Part shown: piece after piece, positions 54,640 through 64,000 of the stretch
Layout of the letters: the number at the start of each line of letters is the position of its first letter
How positions within the stretch are numbered: position 1 is the first letter of the stretch
Notes under the pieces: generated by a model
Database searches by the model: none
Told to the model about the DNA's origin: nothing
What the model saw: only the letters and a program-made list of their open reading frames with translations
Source: Perca fluviatilis
Taxonomy: Eukaryota; Chordata; Actinopteri; Perciformes; Percidae
DNA: 64,000 nucleotides
Assembly: GCF_010015445.1 (NCBI RefSeq)
Contig: NC_053133.1
Span: 7,672,309 to 7,736,308 of the forward strand
Reading direction: 5' to 3'
Made by a program: the position numbers and the translations under genes

Positions 54640-56010
54640 TTTGATAGATTTTTATTATCCCAAAGGAAATTTGTCTTGGACAAACAATATCTGCTGTTTA
54701 AATGATTCAACACAACAAGGAACATGCATACATACATACATAAAGTACATAAGCTGCTGTATCACTCTGCATGGACATGCTCATGTTGCATGCAGAGACT
54801 TCCACTAGCCAACAAAATTGCACACTGCCCGTTGTATAACACATCATAATGGTCGTCATAATATGTGCAGTAAGGGTAAATCGCCTCATTAACATTAAAT
54901 CCTGATAAAAAGAAAAGTAAAAATGTACATGTGTGTGTTTAAGATAAAAAAAAAAAAACAGCATTTCAAGGGTTAGGCTGGCTTGCCATTCAGGGCTTTT
55001 GATGGACAGGGGGACAAATGAGTTCTTAAAGCGGTTGAGTCTGCACCGAGGGACTCTGAAGCGTCTGCCTGAAGGGAGAAGCTGGTATTCAGGGTGAAGG
55101 ATATGGGTGGGGTCTGAAATTATCTTCTGGGCCTGCCTGAGGATGGTATTTTCAAAGACAGCCTGGAGTGTGGGATGCTGTCCGACTCCCATGATTTTCA
55201 TGGTTCTTTGTGTTAGCCGGGTAATCTGTGTTTTCAGCTGAACACTGAGGAATCCAAACCAGGCTGTCATGCTGTAACGCAGGATGCTCTCAACTATGGC
55301 ATGGTAGAAGAGGAGCAGCACTTTCTGACACCGAAGACCCTCAGCCTACGGAGAAAGTGTAGCCGCTGTTGGACCCTTGTGCAGACATAATCTACCTGAA
55401 CACTCCATGTCAGTTTGTTGTCGATGTGTATGCCTAAGTATTTATAAGAGTCACCAAGGTTATGGTGTGGTCATGGATAACCACTGGTGAGTGGTCTCCG
55501 ATAGATCTGGGGTCAAATACCATCTCCTCTGTTTTCTTTACATTAAGGATGAGGAATTGTCTGTCGCACCACTGGACAAAGTTCTGGATCTCAGTTTCAC
55601 ATGCAGCTGTATCTGATGTGTCAGATATAAGACCCAGGATGGCTGTAACATCAGAAAACTTGATCATGTAATTGTTAGTGGTGCTGCATGTACATTCGTT
55701 AGTGTACAGGGTAAACAGGAATGGTGAGCTAACATACCCCTGGAGGGGGCACCAGTACTGATGGTCAGTGTTTCAGACAGGGTCCTGTTGACCCTGACAT
55801 GCTGGGTACGGTTGGTGAGGAATGAGTGGTACCACGCAGTGATGGAGGGGTTGACATTCATCAGTGTGTATTCAGGAGAACATGAGGCTGTAGGGTGTTA
55901 AATGCTGAAACTGAAACTGAAATCTACAAATAACAGTCTTGCATAGGCCCTAGGATTCTCCAGGTGTTTAGTCACTAGGTGCACTCTACTGTTGATAGCA
56001 TTTTTATGTA
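54640..56010 (-). pseudogene. Rex-like LINE reverse transcriptase, inactivated
   Basis: Read on the minus strand, the order is: NAINSRVHLVTKHLENPRAY, then RLLFVDFS (motif A, with the catalytic Asp), AFNTLQPHVLL, ITAWYHSFLTNRTQHVRVN, STGAPS, a frameshift near 55730, CSTTNNYMIKFSDVTAI (motif C), VQWCDRQFLILNVKKTEEMV, a break near 55440, then LLLFYHAIVESILRYSMTAW, RQAQKIISDPTHILHPEY, LLPSGRRFRVPRCRLNRFKN. It finishes with a CAAATTTCCTTTGGGATAA tail. Motif C should be (Y/F)xDD but reads FSDV, so the second catalytic Asp is lost. A small in-frame TTTCAG duplication expands motif A. It is a 5'-truncated, dead copy of the CR1/L2/Rex group. Confidence 0.87.
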
Positions 56011-56284
56011 ATCTGTGGTAACTTCTGTGACATTTTCCAGGTTCGGCTCGTCAGAGAAAGTGTCCCAGTCTGTGCATAGAAAGCAACCTTTCAGTGTTTC
56101 TATGCTATCATTTGTCCACACATTTATAGTTTTAACCATAGATTTACTGCTCTTCTAAAACATATAATATAATAATGCAACACTAAAAGTGATTATTGTT
56201 AATTTGATACTCTTACATTTATGTACATTTTGCTGATGATACCTATGTAATTTTATTTAAAGTGGTTATAATCAATATTTTATA
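56011..56284. other. AT-rich spacer
   Basis: Nothing recognised. Confidence 0.4.
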
Positions 56285-56568
56285 TTAAAGGTTCCATTTT
56301 CTAAAAAGTGAGATTTTTACATCTTTTTGGATTATAAAGCAGGCCGAGGTGCTATTTAAATACTGTGAAAGTATCGAAATGCTTAATCCACGGAGAAATG
56401 CACATGACCCGGAAACGCTGACCAATCACAGCAGACAGCTGTTTTGGAAGGGAAGCTTAAAGAGAGGTGCTAAAATGGAGCGTTTCAGACAGCAGGTGAA
56501 TACAGGTATATTGAGAAACTCAAAATACAAGTATGAACCTGAAAATGAGCATAATATGGGGCCATTAA
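56285..56568. mobile_element. TTAA MITE with CATAATATGGGGCC-type end
   Basis: TTAAAGGTTCCATTTTCTAA at the left and, inverted, TTAATGGCCCCATATTATGC at the right are imperfect inverted repeats, each beginning with TTAA. The interior has CATGACCCGGAAACGCTGAC and CCAATCACAGCAGACAGC. I recognise it as a recurrent fish repeat. It is non-coding. Confidence 0.72.
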
Positions 56569-58287
56569 AGTATCAAAATACTAAGTGCATGTGAAAAGGG
56601 TCACTTGAAATAATGAACACACAGAGAATTATTGATGGTTTGGTTGTGGATTATGTTTATTGGCAACAATTGTCAACAATTTCTCCAGTAAAGGAAATTT
56701 TGCATTAATTTCGGAAAGTTGTCGGGTTAGATGGTGTGCTGTCAAAGCGCGGGACTTTGACACCAGAGACCAGCGTTCACTGCAAATCCTGCATGTAGGT
56801 TTAGGCAACAAAAACACTCTTTGAAGATGGGAAGAAGTGAAAGATTGTGGTTTGGATTAAAAAAATAAATTCAAAAAGAATATACATACTACATACTATC
56901 TTATGCTTAAAGTCAATGTTGATTTTTTTCAATAGTTAACCATAACACCTCTCCGATATCGCTAAAAACCCATGAGTGGGAAGACTTTTGTGACCAAAAA
57001 AGGCCACACAAGATGGAGGATGACCGGACACATGGGCAGGCTGACTGCATGGGCCTAATGATAGTACAGGAAGCAGGTTGAACAAAGAAAAACTAGAGAG
57101 TCTAAAACAATGGACATCCACCCAGTGAAAAACAGAAGTGACTTCAGCTTCTGTTTGTTCCTCCATCATTCCTTGTGAGCGGTAATTGCACAGCGAAACA
57201 TCCTGTTTTGAGTTACCTAACTCAATAGAGTCACTGCTGCAATAAACAATAAGAATATTTCCTAAGCTGCGTAATGGAAAGAATCGCAGGGAAATGGGTT
57301 GTGACAGAAGAATGTGGCAATTGAAGTTAATGTAGCCTAACATCTTTTATACCCGTTGTACAACATCCATATTTTTTGTCCTAAATAAGAGGTCAAGCTC
57401 ACACGCTGCCTTGTTTATGCTGCTGTAAAGATGACAGCCCCCAAAGGACATTATGGATGAATTGATAAGATTTTAACAGGGGGAGAGGGAAGGTGTGATT
57501 TATGCCAGGAACTTGCTCACGGGGGTGGCCTGGGTCAGGGAGAAAACGGTGGCCAAGGTTGTCTGTGTGAGCAGATTAAGTGTCCAGACACAACCTGTCA
57601 CTGAAAATACAGCCTCAACTGTGGAAGCTGGGAACAAAGCCATAAAGTGAATGGCAAGTTTACCACATGTTCCAATACACATAAGGGCATAAAATCCCTG
57701 CACACAAACACAGGCAAAGAATAAGATGCAGAAAAAGGGGGGGCGATTCTGACAACAGGAAGTGAGGTAAAGAGGCAGGTGTTGCTTCCTGCCGCTGGGA
57801 TACAAGCATGGAGAAGGAAGTAGGCTGGGAGATTTAAAAAAAAGGGGGGGGAGGCAGTGGCAAGGGATTTGGGCTAGCAGATGGTGATTCTCTCACTGTG
57901 GAGGGAAGTGAAGCTGAGCGTAGATACGAGGAGAATGGCAAAGAGTGCGGACAGAGGAGGAAGGATGTAAGTTGGTCCCAGGGGGAGGATGAGGTAGTGG
58001 GGTTATCCACCGGCTGGGCTGGGCTGGGCTGGCCTGGGCGTGCTCAGAGCGATCTGGAACCATATGAGCCAAGCAGGGAGGGTCAGAGCGAGTCAGCGGG
58101 AGTCTTTGAAAAAGTAAGATGGAGAGATAAAAAGAGAGAGTTCAGTGTAGGGGTCAAATCCAAGGAAATGTGATGTTTTTTTTTCTAAGTTTACTTACTG
58201 AGTTACTATAAAGGAATATATTGACATTTTAGGAAATGCTTTTATTTGCTCTCTTCGCTCTCACATGTGCAAATGTGTTGCTGGAAA
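56569..58287. other. Unique non-coding DNA
   Basis: A small (GGGCT)n patch lies at 58014-58034 and a G-run at 57844-57851. No repeat ends or exon were supported. Confidence 0.4.
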
Positions 58288-59070
58288 CATAGACTGTAAA
58301 AATAGCATCCGTGACATCAACCATTGGTTTGTGAACTGCCGTTTTGAAGCCAGGATTACATTTTGGCCATCGCCATCTTAGTATTTTGGAGCCAGAATTG
58401 GCCATATTTTTGACAAAAGGGCGGCGCTGGGGGGATGACGCGGCTAAGCCAATACCGTGTATGGTTTCAATGGCGCTGTGCTAAGCTAAACGCTAAAGAT
58501 GAAAAGTCAGTTGCAACCAGAATGTTCCAATCAACTTAGATAAAGTGAAAACACAAAGTGAAAGGGTCAAAGCGTCATTTCCTCTTTGGAGCCAGTAGAG
58601 TCACCCACTGTTGGAAATTAGATAGAAAGCCATTTTAAGGCGCTTCCAGTTGCGTTATTATGGATCCCACGCAACTTCTAGGCAAGTCCCGCCCTACAAA
58701 GCAGCCTGATTGGTTGGGGTTAGGCATTGAACTCAAGTAGTTAAGGTTAGGATAGCCGACTGGTCAGGGAATAGAACCTAAAAAAATCGGATTCCGTTAC
58801 CTGCGTAAGCATGGACACCTGGCCAATAGTAGCGTGTGAATGCTACTGAGGGTGGGTCCTGCCTAGAAGTTGCGTGGATTCCATAATAACACCTTCCGGT
58901 TTACTTTTCAGCCCCGGAAGTTTCCGCCTGGCTGGAACCAGCGGCTGGTTAGCTACGCTTAGCATAAAGATTGGAACTAGGGACAACAGTTAGCCTGGCT
59001 CTGTCCTAAAGTAACAAAATCTGCCCATCAGCACCTCTAAAGATCACTAATTAACACGTTTTGAGAGCCG
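58288..59070. repeat. Interspersed repeat (AGACTGTAAAAA type), split by a MITE
   Basis: ACATAGACTGTAAAAATAGC, TTGGTTTGTGAACTGCCGTT, TGGCCATCGCCATCTTAG and GTTAGCTACGCTTAGCATAA are parts of a common fish repeat. The right boundary is approximate. The 241-bp MITE at 58652-58892 interrupts it in CTTCC(A/G)GTT. Confidence 0.6.
58652..58892. mobile_element. MITE with 40-bp inverted repeats and 9-bp target duplication
   Basis: The left arm begins GCGTTATTATGGATCCCACG and runs through CAACTTCTAGGCAAG. The inverted right arm begins GTGTTATTATGGAATCCACG and runs through CAACTTCTAGGCAGG. CTTCCAGTT (58643-58651) and CTTCCGGTT (58893-58901) flank it. Both the long arms and the 9-bp duplication suit a Mutator-like MITE. 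It has no coding capacity. Confidence 0.85.
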
Positions 59071-61905
59071 AAGTCCTGACATCACGTCCAGGCACGCATC
59101 TGTTCCTCTAGCTTCTTTACTAGCACTTTTTTTCAGATACTTTGTGAATAAATTCAACTTTTCCTGGTGTCTACTATCCATATTCAACCAATTGGCATCC
59201 ACTACAGCATTTCCAGGACTCTCCTCTGGTTTGCTTTGCAACTGCTTTTTGCCAAAAAAATAGTCTGGTGCATGTCCCCACATAAAACCACAATTTGACA
59301 GGGTTTATTTTTTCTACAGATTAAAGGAACCAGATATAACGTGAGCTTTAGTGGTGCTGGTGGGCAATTGTTGTTACCTTTGGACAGAGTCAAGCGAGCT
59401 AGTTTCCCTTTGCTCTAGCTACATATTAAGAAAGACATGAGAGTGGTATTGATCTTCTCATCTAACTCTTGACAAATAAGCAATTAAGCGTATTTCCCCA
59501 AAATGTCAGACTTCAATTTCTCAGTGCTGCTCTAACTGAAATTTGCATAGTAACCTGACAGGGACATTTTCCAAAGCTTTTTTTTTTCTTTCTGTCTTGT
59601 TTTTTTTTTTTTGAGAATAGCTGTGCTGCAAAGTGTAATCAGCTTTGTGTCGAACAAAAAGCAGGTGTGTGAAGCTAGCTGCAAGGGGAAGGAGCTGAGA
59701 AGAGAGAAGGGGTGTCAGTGGTGGGGAGGGGGGCTTCGCTTTTCACATCTATTTCACCCACACACACAAAAAAAAAAAAAACTGAGGATAAATCCCCGAA
59801 ATAGATTTAGGCTCAAAGTGGCAGACTCCAAGCTGTTTCTCTTTGCCATACGGCAGCTGTCTTCAAACGTCTGGGATGACACAGCAAGCATCCTGTTTAT
59901 TGACTACCAGCAGGAAATGCTTTCAATGCTAACAATGTGCGCTACTTATAAGTCTCCTCGCTGCTGCTGCCTCTTTTTTTCTAACCTCATCCCTCTCCCC
60001 AAAAAAGGGGGGAGTGTTAACTTAAAAATGAACCATCTAGGGAAAGCTGTGCATCAATATTCATTCATGCAGAACATGCATTGTCAAGTAGAAATAGAGA
60101 GACGGTGATGAGTGCTGCATTTATTTGCCATTTACCTCCTGGTATGCTAATATAATGAGGTCTGCACACCAAATAACCAAAGTCTGCATGAATACTGATT
60201 CTGTGCCATGTATCCAAATGCAACTGGCACACAGAAAACACTAATACTGCCTTTAGGGTTTCTTTTTCCTTTTTTTTTCCCTCGAGAGAATACTTAGTGA
60301 TAATAGTGGGCTACATTTTCCTTTGAGGCAGTGAAGAGAAAATGATATTATTCCATCAGCATAAGATTATTGCATTATGTGTTCCTTACGTACTTCAATA
60401 AGCAATACATCTTCAGGCAGGGCACCAGGAAAGCTGCACAAAGGTAGAACACATCCTTGCTTTATTGATGACAGTTTTGAGGGGGTATGACAGTGGCAAG
60501 AGCAGATGGACAGTTTGAACTAAGGGACTGTACGGAAATTATTAGGGGGTTAGAAAAGGTGGAGAGTTAAGTACTTTTTATTTTTGCTGAAGGGACGGAA
60601 TCTGAGTTTTTCTCATGTTATTTCAGCTTTTCTTTGTGAAACATATTCTAAAAATAAATAAAATCAAATAGTTACATCATGATTGCTTTTGTGTGTGTTG
60701 TGGGGTAATAAAGGTGTAATTTAGGCATATGCTAAGGATACCAATTCTCTCTGTAATAGGGCTCTAGTTTTTTTCATCAATATTGTAATAGCCTGTTCCC
60801 CCATTCACCCATTTGTGGCAGTTATAACTATTTATTTGGCAACTCCTTATTCAAAATGAGTTACGTTCAAGAGGAGGTTTGAAAGAAAAGATGAGCAATG
60901 CTTGAAAGTGGATTTTTTTAATATAAAATTAAATATAAAATTCAGCCCCCTTCCCCACTCTAATAATTCTTGTACAGTCCCTAACGTCAAGGAGCACTGA
61001 GTTATGAATTAGGTTTGTTTCTGAAATTTAGATCCAATTTTTCGCTTTTGATCGTGAATGTGTGCCATCTCAGCTTGAGCAGTGCGGAAAAAGTTAGCAA
61101 TTTATATGTTAAGATTGTTATTAAGATGGTTAATGGGAAAAACAGAGTTGTCATTTGCTTAAATATACTTTTCACAGTCCAACAAAAAAACAGTCTTCTC
61201 CTCAGAGCAGACCATTCCGATGATTTTTTGCATTCAGCGCACGTACGCAAGTACATACAGACCCGTCTACAATTTAAAGATCCGTACATAACAGCATGGA
61301 TACACAGTTTATGGTTTGCTGGCGCCGGTTAGCACCACTATCTCGACGGCGCACAGTGTCAACAAGATGGTTTCCTAATAACATGTTTGCAGAGACGGAG
61401 AGAGTCAGGTCTCAGGAGGGGTTACACCAGGACACTGGATGTCTGCGTCATCTCAACCATAATGGAGCCTTCAAGTTATGCTACAGAGGTGTAAAAGAAC
61501 ACTACAGCGACATTGACCCAAGGCTGCAGATCTTTGTATCAAGTGACAGTGGGGGAGTTGTGGCCTTGACACCTGGTTTTTGACGGGAAATTGGACGTCT
61601 TTGTTTGGAGAGACTGATATTTTTTTCTGAGGACTTGTAGCACAAGGTTTTACAGACTACAAGAAACAGCATGATGGTCTGTTTCTTTTCAATTTCACGT
61701 GATGAATTTGATGAATAGATTTTTTTTTCTCATTGCTATTGAAAGTGAACCCTTTGAATGGCAAATTATTTTCTCATTCCATCCAAAGATTCCTTTCTAG
61801 TTTCTCTTTTTTTTTTTTTTTCAGATTGATAGAATGTTCAAATGTCATGGTTGTAATTAAGGGATGTGTCTGTACCGTTGTGTCTCTCCAGGAAAAAAAG
61901 CCCTG

Positions 61906-61907
<2 letters not shown>
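59071..61907. other. Unique non-coding DNA
   Basis: T-runs lie near 59579 and 59600, and an A-run at 59768-59780. The frames at 59611-60108, 61015-61332 and 61296-61583 have no domain or clear splice context. No repeat ends were recognised. Confidence 0.4.

Positions 61908-61967
<60 letters not shown>
61908..61967. repeat. (TC)30 microsatellite
   Basis: A perfect CT/TC array. The RE-repeat frame across it is an artefact. Confidence 0.97.
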
Positions 61968-61971
<4 letters not shown>

Positions 61972-62730
61972 GTGTGTGAATGACATTGTTTATGTTTCAC
62001 TTATCTCTGGCAGATGTTAGCTGAGCGAAATTGAATTCCTGGCAATGAGGGGGAGAGATCACGGCGCGCATCCTTTTTTTATGTCTGGGGACAGGATTTC
62101 TCCTGGCCGGCCTTGATCCCTCGATTGTCTGCCCTGCTGATGTTGTGGGTGGATAATGACAAAGGTCGAGGGTGAAACAGGCTTTTCCTGAGTCACAGGG
62201 CCAAGAAACCACTGTCAGCCTGTTGGTTTCAATCAGATAAAATCTCAAGCGGGCAGAACAGAAATGATGCAAAAAAAAACAACTCTTATGACAAATTATA
62301 TGCAGTAATACAAATCGGCTGTGAAATTCTTTTATTCGGCAGTACGAGCACTGGTGAATTACAGGTTCCAGCGGCTCGTTACAAGTTTGAGTAAAACACA
62401 TATCATACCGGGGGTTGATGGTTCTTCATATTTCTGCTTTTTTTCCCCCCACATTATCAGGATGGCCTTGTAAATCTCCCTGAAAGATAAAAACCTGCAG
62501 TGATAAAATGTAGTCAGTCATCTTTATTGCATTTCGGAGACTGGTGTGAAGATGCGAGATGAAATTGCTGCAAATAAAAACACGGCAGAGCCCCTGAGTG
62601 AAAGGCTTTGCTCGCATGCTGAGAAGCACGCATTTATCTCAAAACTCCGAGCTGTTGTTCCTGCTGCAGTCGAGCATTTCCCCAGAAATTGTTGGTTAGA
62701 AGATGCAGCATCACTTCACTGCAAAAACCA

Positions 62731-62732
<2 letters not shown>
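61968..62732. other. Unique non-coding DNA, nothing recognised
   Basis: Evenly mixed composition and no known repeats. No exon was supported. Confidence 0.4.

Positions 62733-62761
<29 letters not shown>
62733..62761. repeat. (GA)n microsatellite
   Basis: About 14 units. Confidence 0.95.
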
Positions 62762-62764
<3 letters not shown>

Positions 62765-63489
62765 AATAAAGAGCAATTTTATGTAATTTGCTCGAAAACC
62801 AAGCTGTGTAGGCGCTGTCTTTGCTCCTGTTTTTCCCCGAGCTGTTTTTCAACCCGGGATAACAACCCTGAACAAACATGACTATCAGCTGATATTGCAG
62901 AGGTCTCCACAAGCATGTGCAGATGACACTCATTACCAGCGTGGATCAGGAAGATACGCAGGCAGCATTTACACAACAACACCACTCCGGCTTCCTTATG
63001 CTTGATTGAAAAAAAAACAGCGGAGACAAAAACAATATAAAAATGACAATAAAAACTTTAACAAGAGGCAATGGAAGAGTAATATACAGTATGTACCAAA
63101 GTGCAGTTGCAGAGCAATATATATATATATAGTTCTATCTCTGCTCATTTCCTGAGTCTCCTCGGATAACATCTGTCAATATTACACTCACTGTTGCGTA
63201 GACTTTGTTATGCTATGCTCCTAAGATGACATAATACTGGGTCTGCCGTGTCTGATGTTTACAGTGGTTACTATGGTGCTGTTGACATATTGTAGGTACA
63301 CATCGTCCCAGACTCCCATGTGCTCAACATTACAAAATCAGCAGAAAATCAAATCAAAATCAAAGGGTGTTCTACCGAGCTAGTGTAAAAGCGTTAAGTT
63401 TGCAAGAATAACTATAATATCATCGCTGTCAACAACCTTGTATGTCCAAAACAGGAAACAGGAAAGGTTCATTTGAAAACATTTCATTA
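62762..63489. other. Unique non-coding DNA
   Basis: A short (TA)n lies at 63118-63130. Nothing else was seen. Confidence 0.4.
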
Positions 63490-64000
63490 ATACGGAAGAG
63501 GATTAGGGCCACATGTGAAAAATGTAATGAGTTCTGAGAATAAAGTCAGAATTCTGAGATTAAAGTCAGAATTCAGACTTTTTTCACCTCAAATGTCACA
63601 AGCAAACATGGAGGTGGCCGAGCCGAAATGGCAGCGGCTAACAGTGCTAACAACGGCAATAGTGTTCCCACTGGCTAGACCACTCAACCCACTGACCGCC
63701 GCAGCTCTGCACGTGCATTACACGGGGCGGGCTTATATGGTTTACCGCTCATCACGAAGGGAGGGAGGGGGTGGAAGAAACGGGCAGCGCTAACCATGTC
63801 AACAGACATTGCTAACAGGGTTAATGGCGGTTAGCTCACATTCACCGGGGTGACTTGGCTTCCGCGGGAGAGTAGTAGGGCAGCAGTACAGCGGTCCTCT
63901 ACTTAGGAGTGTCAGTGCTTTGAGCACTGATAACATCAACATGCTAACATGTTCACAGTTACAGTGCTAACATGCTAATGTTTAGCAGGTATGATGTCAA
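63490..64000. repeat. Repeat-rich edge with CTAACATG-type repeat running off the window
   Basis: Two AATTCTGAGATTAAAGTCAG-type units lie at 63537-63578. From 63915, TTTGAGCACTGATAACATCA, CATGCTAACATGTTCACAG and GCTAACATGCTAATGTTTAG match the start of the repeat at 24860-25690. Its remainder lies beyond base 64000. Confidence 0.6.

Noticed and set aside
61296..61583. 95-codon frame with no repeats
   Set aside because: No domain or motif was recognised, and the minus strand of the same region is also open in part. It is too short to support a gene.

Overview
This window looks like euchromatic DNA from a teleost fish, probably a spiny-rayed percomorph. The evidence is the many long (CA)n, (TG)n and (GATA)n microsatellites, the many short non-autonomous DNA transposons (hAT, mariner, TTAA and 9-bp-TSD types), 5'-truncated L2/Rex-like LINEs and a tRNA-derived SINE, with no operons and no long intact reading frames. 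I found no convincing host protein-coding exon, rRNA, tRNA gene or CRISPR array. Nearly all open frames are short and random, or are read through microsatellites and old transposons. The window is either a gene desert or part of a very large intron.

Layout: 1-5.6 kb is mostly unique DNA with an L2 3' end (2175-2732) and microsatellites. 5.6-8.1 kb holds three MITE-like repeats. 11.1-16.8 kb is a nest of insertions: a LINE (12030-13930) was hit by a TAGTCT-ended MITE (12225-13387), which was then hit by a hAT element (12333-13155, 8-bp target duplication). A second LINE (14945-16802) is split by a mariner-like element (15504-16662). 17-23.9 kb is microsatellites plus unique DNA with AT-rich, homeodomain-motif-rich stretches. 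23.9-28.1 kb holds a hAT MITE split by a solo LTR, a CTAACATG-type repeat, a MITE split by a SINE, and an L2 tail. 28.1-42.5 kb is mostly unique, with candidate regulatory stretches and one well-preserved MITE (36571-37021). 42.5-56.6 kb is again dense in transposons, with at least five hAT insertions whose 8-bp duplications can be read directly (one imperfect), three copies of a TTAA MITE, and a Rex-like LINE whose reverse transcriptase is dead. 56.6-64 kb is mostly unique, with a nested pair of repeats at 58.3-59.1 kb.

The most interesting object is a 494-bp element (47748-48241) inserted in a TTAA MITE, with a 9-bp target duplication. It carries the first 60 or so residues of a RecQ-like DNA helicase: the region before the Walker A motif, and the motif PTGYGKS itself. 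Its ends (TAGCCT...AGGCTA, with a palindrome bounded by CCAGACC/GGTCTGG near the right end) resemble those of the six-copy MITE family in this window (TAGTCT...AGACTA, same palindrome boundary, 9-bp duplications in three copies). A second, more decayed helicase-like start lies at 50422-50526. I infer that the MITEs and the helicase fragments belong to one DNA transposon group in which a helicase gene is or was part of the mobile unit.
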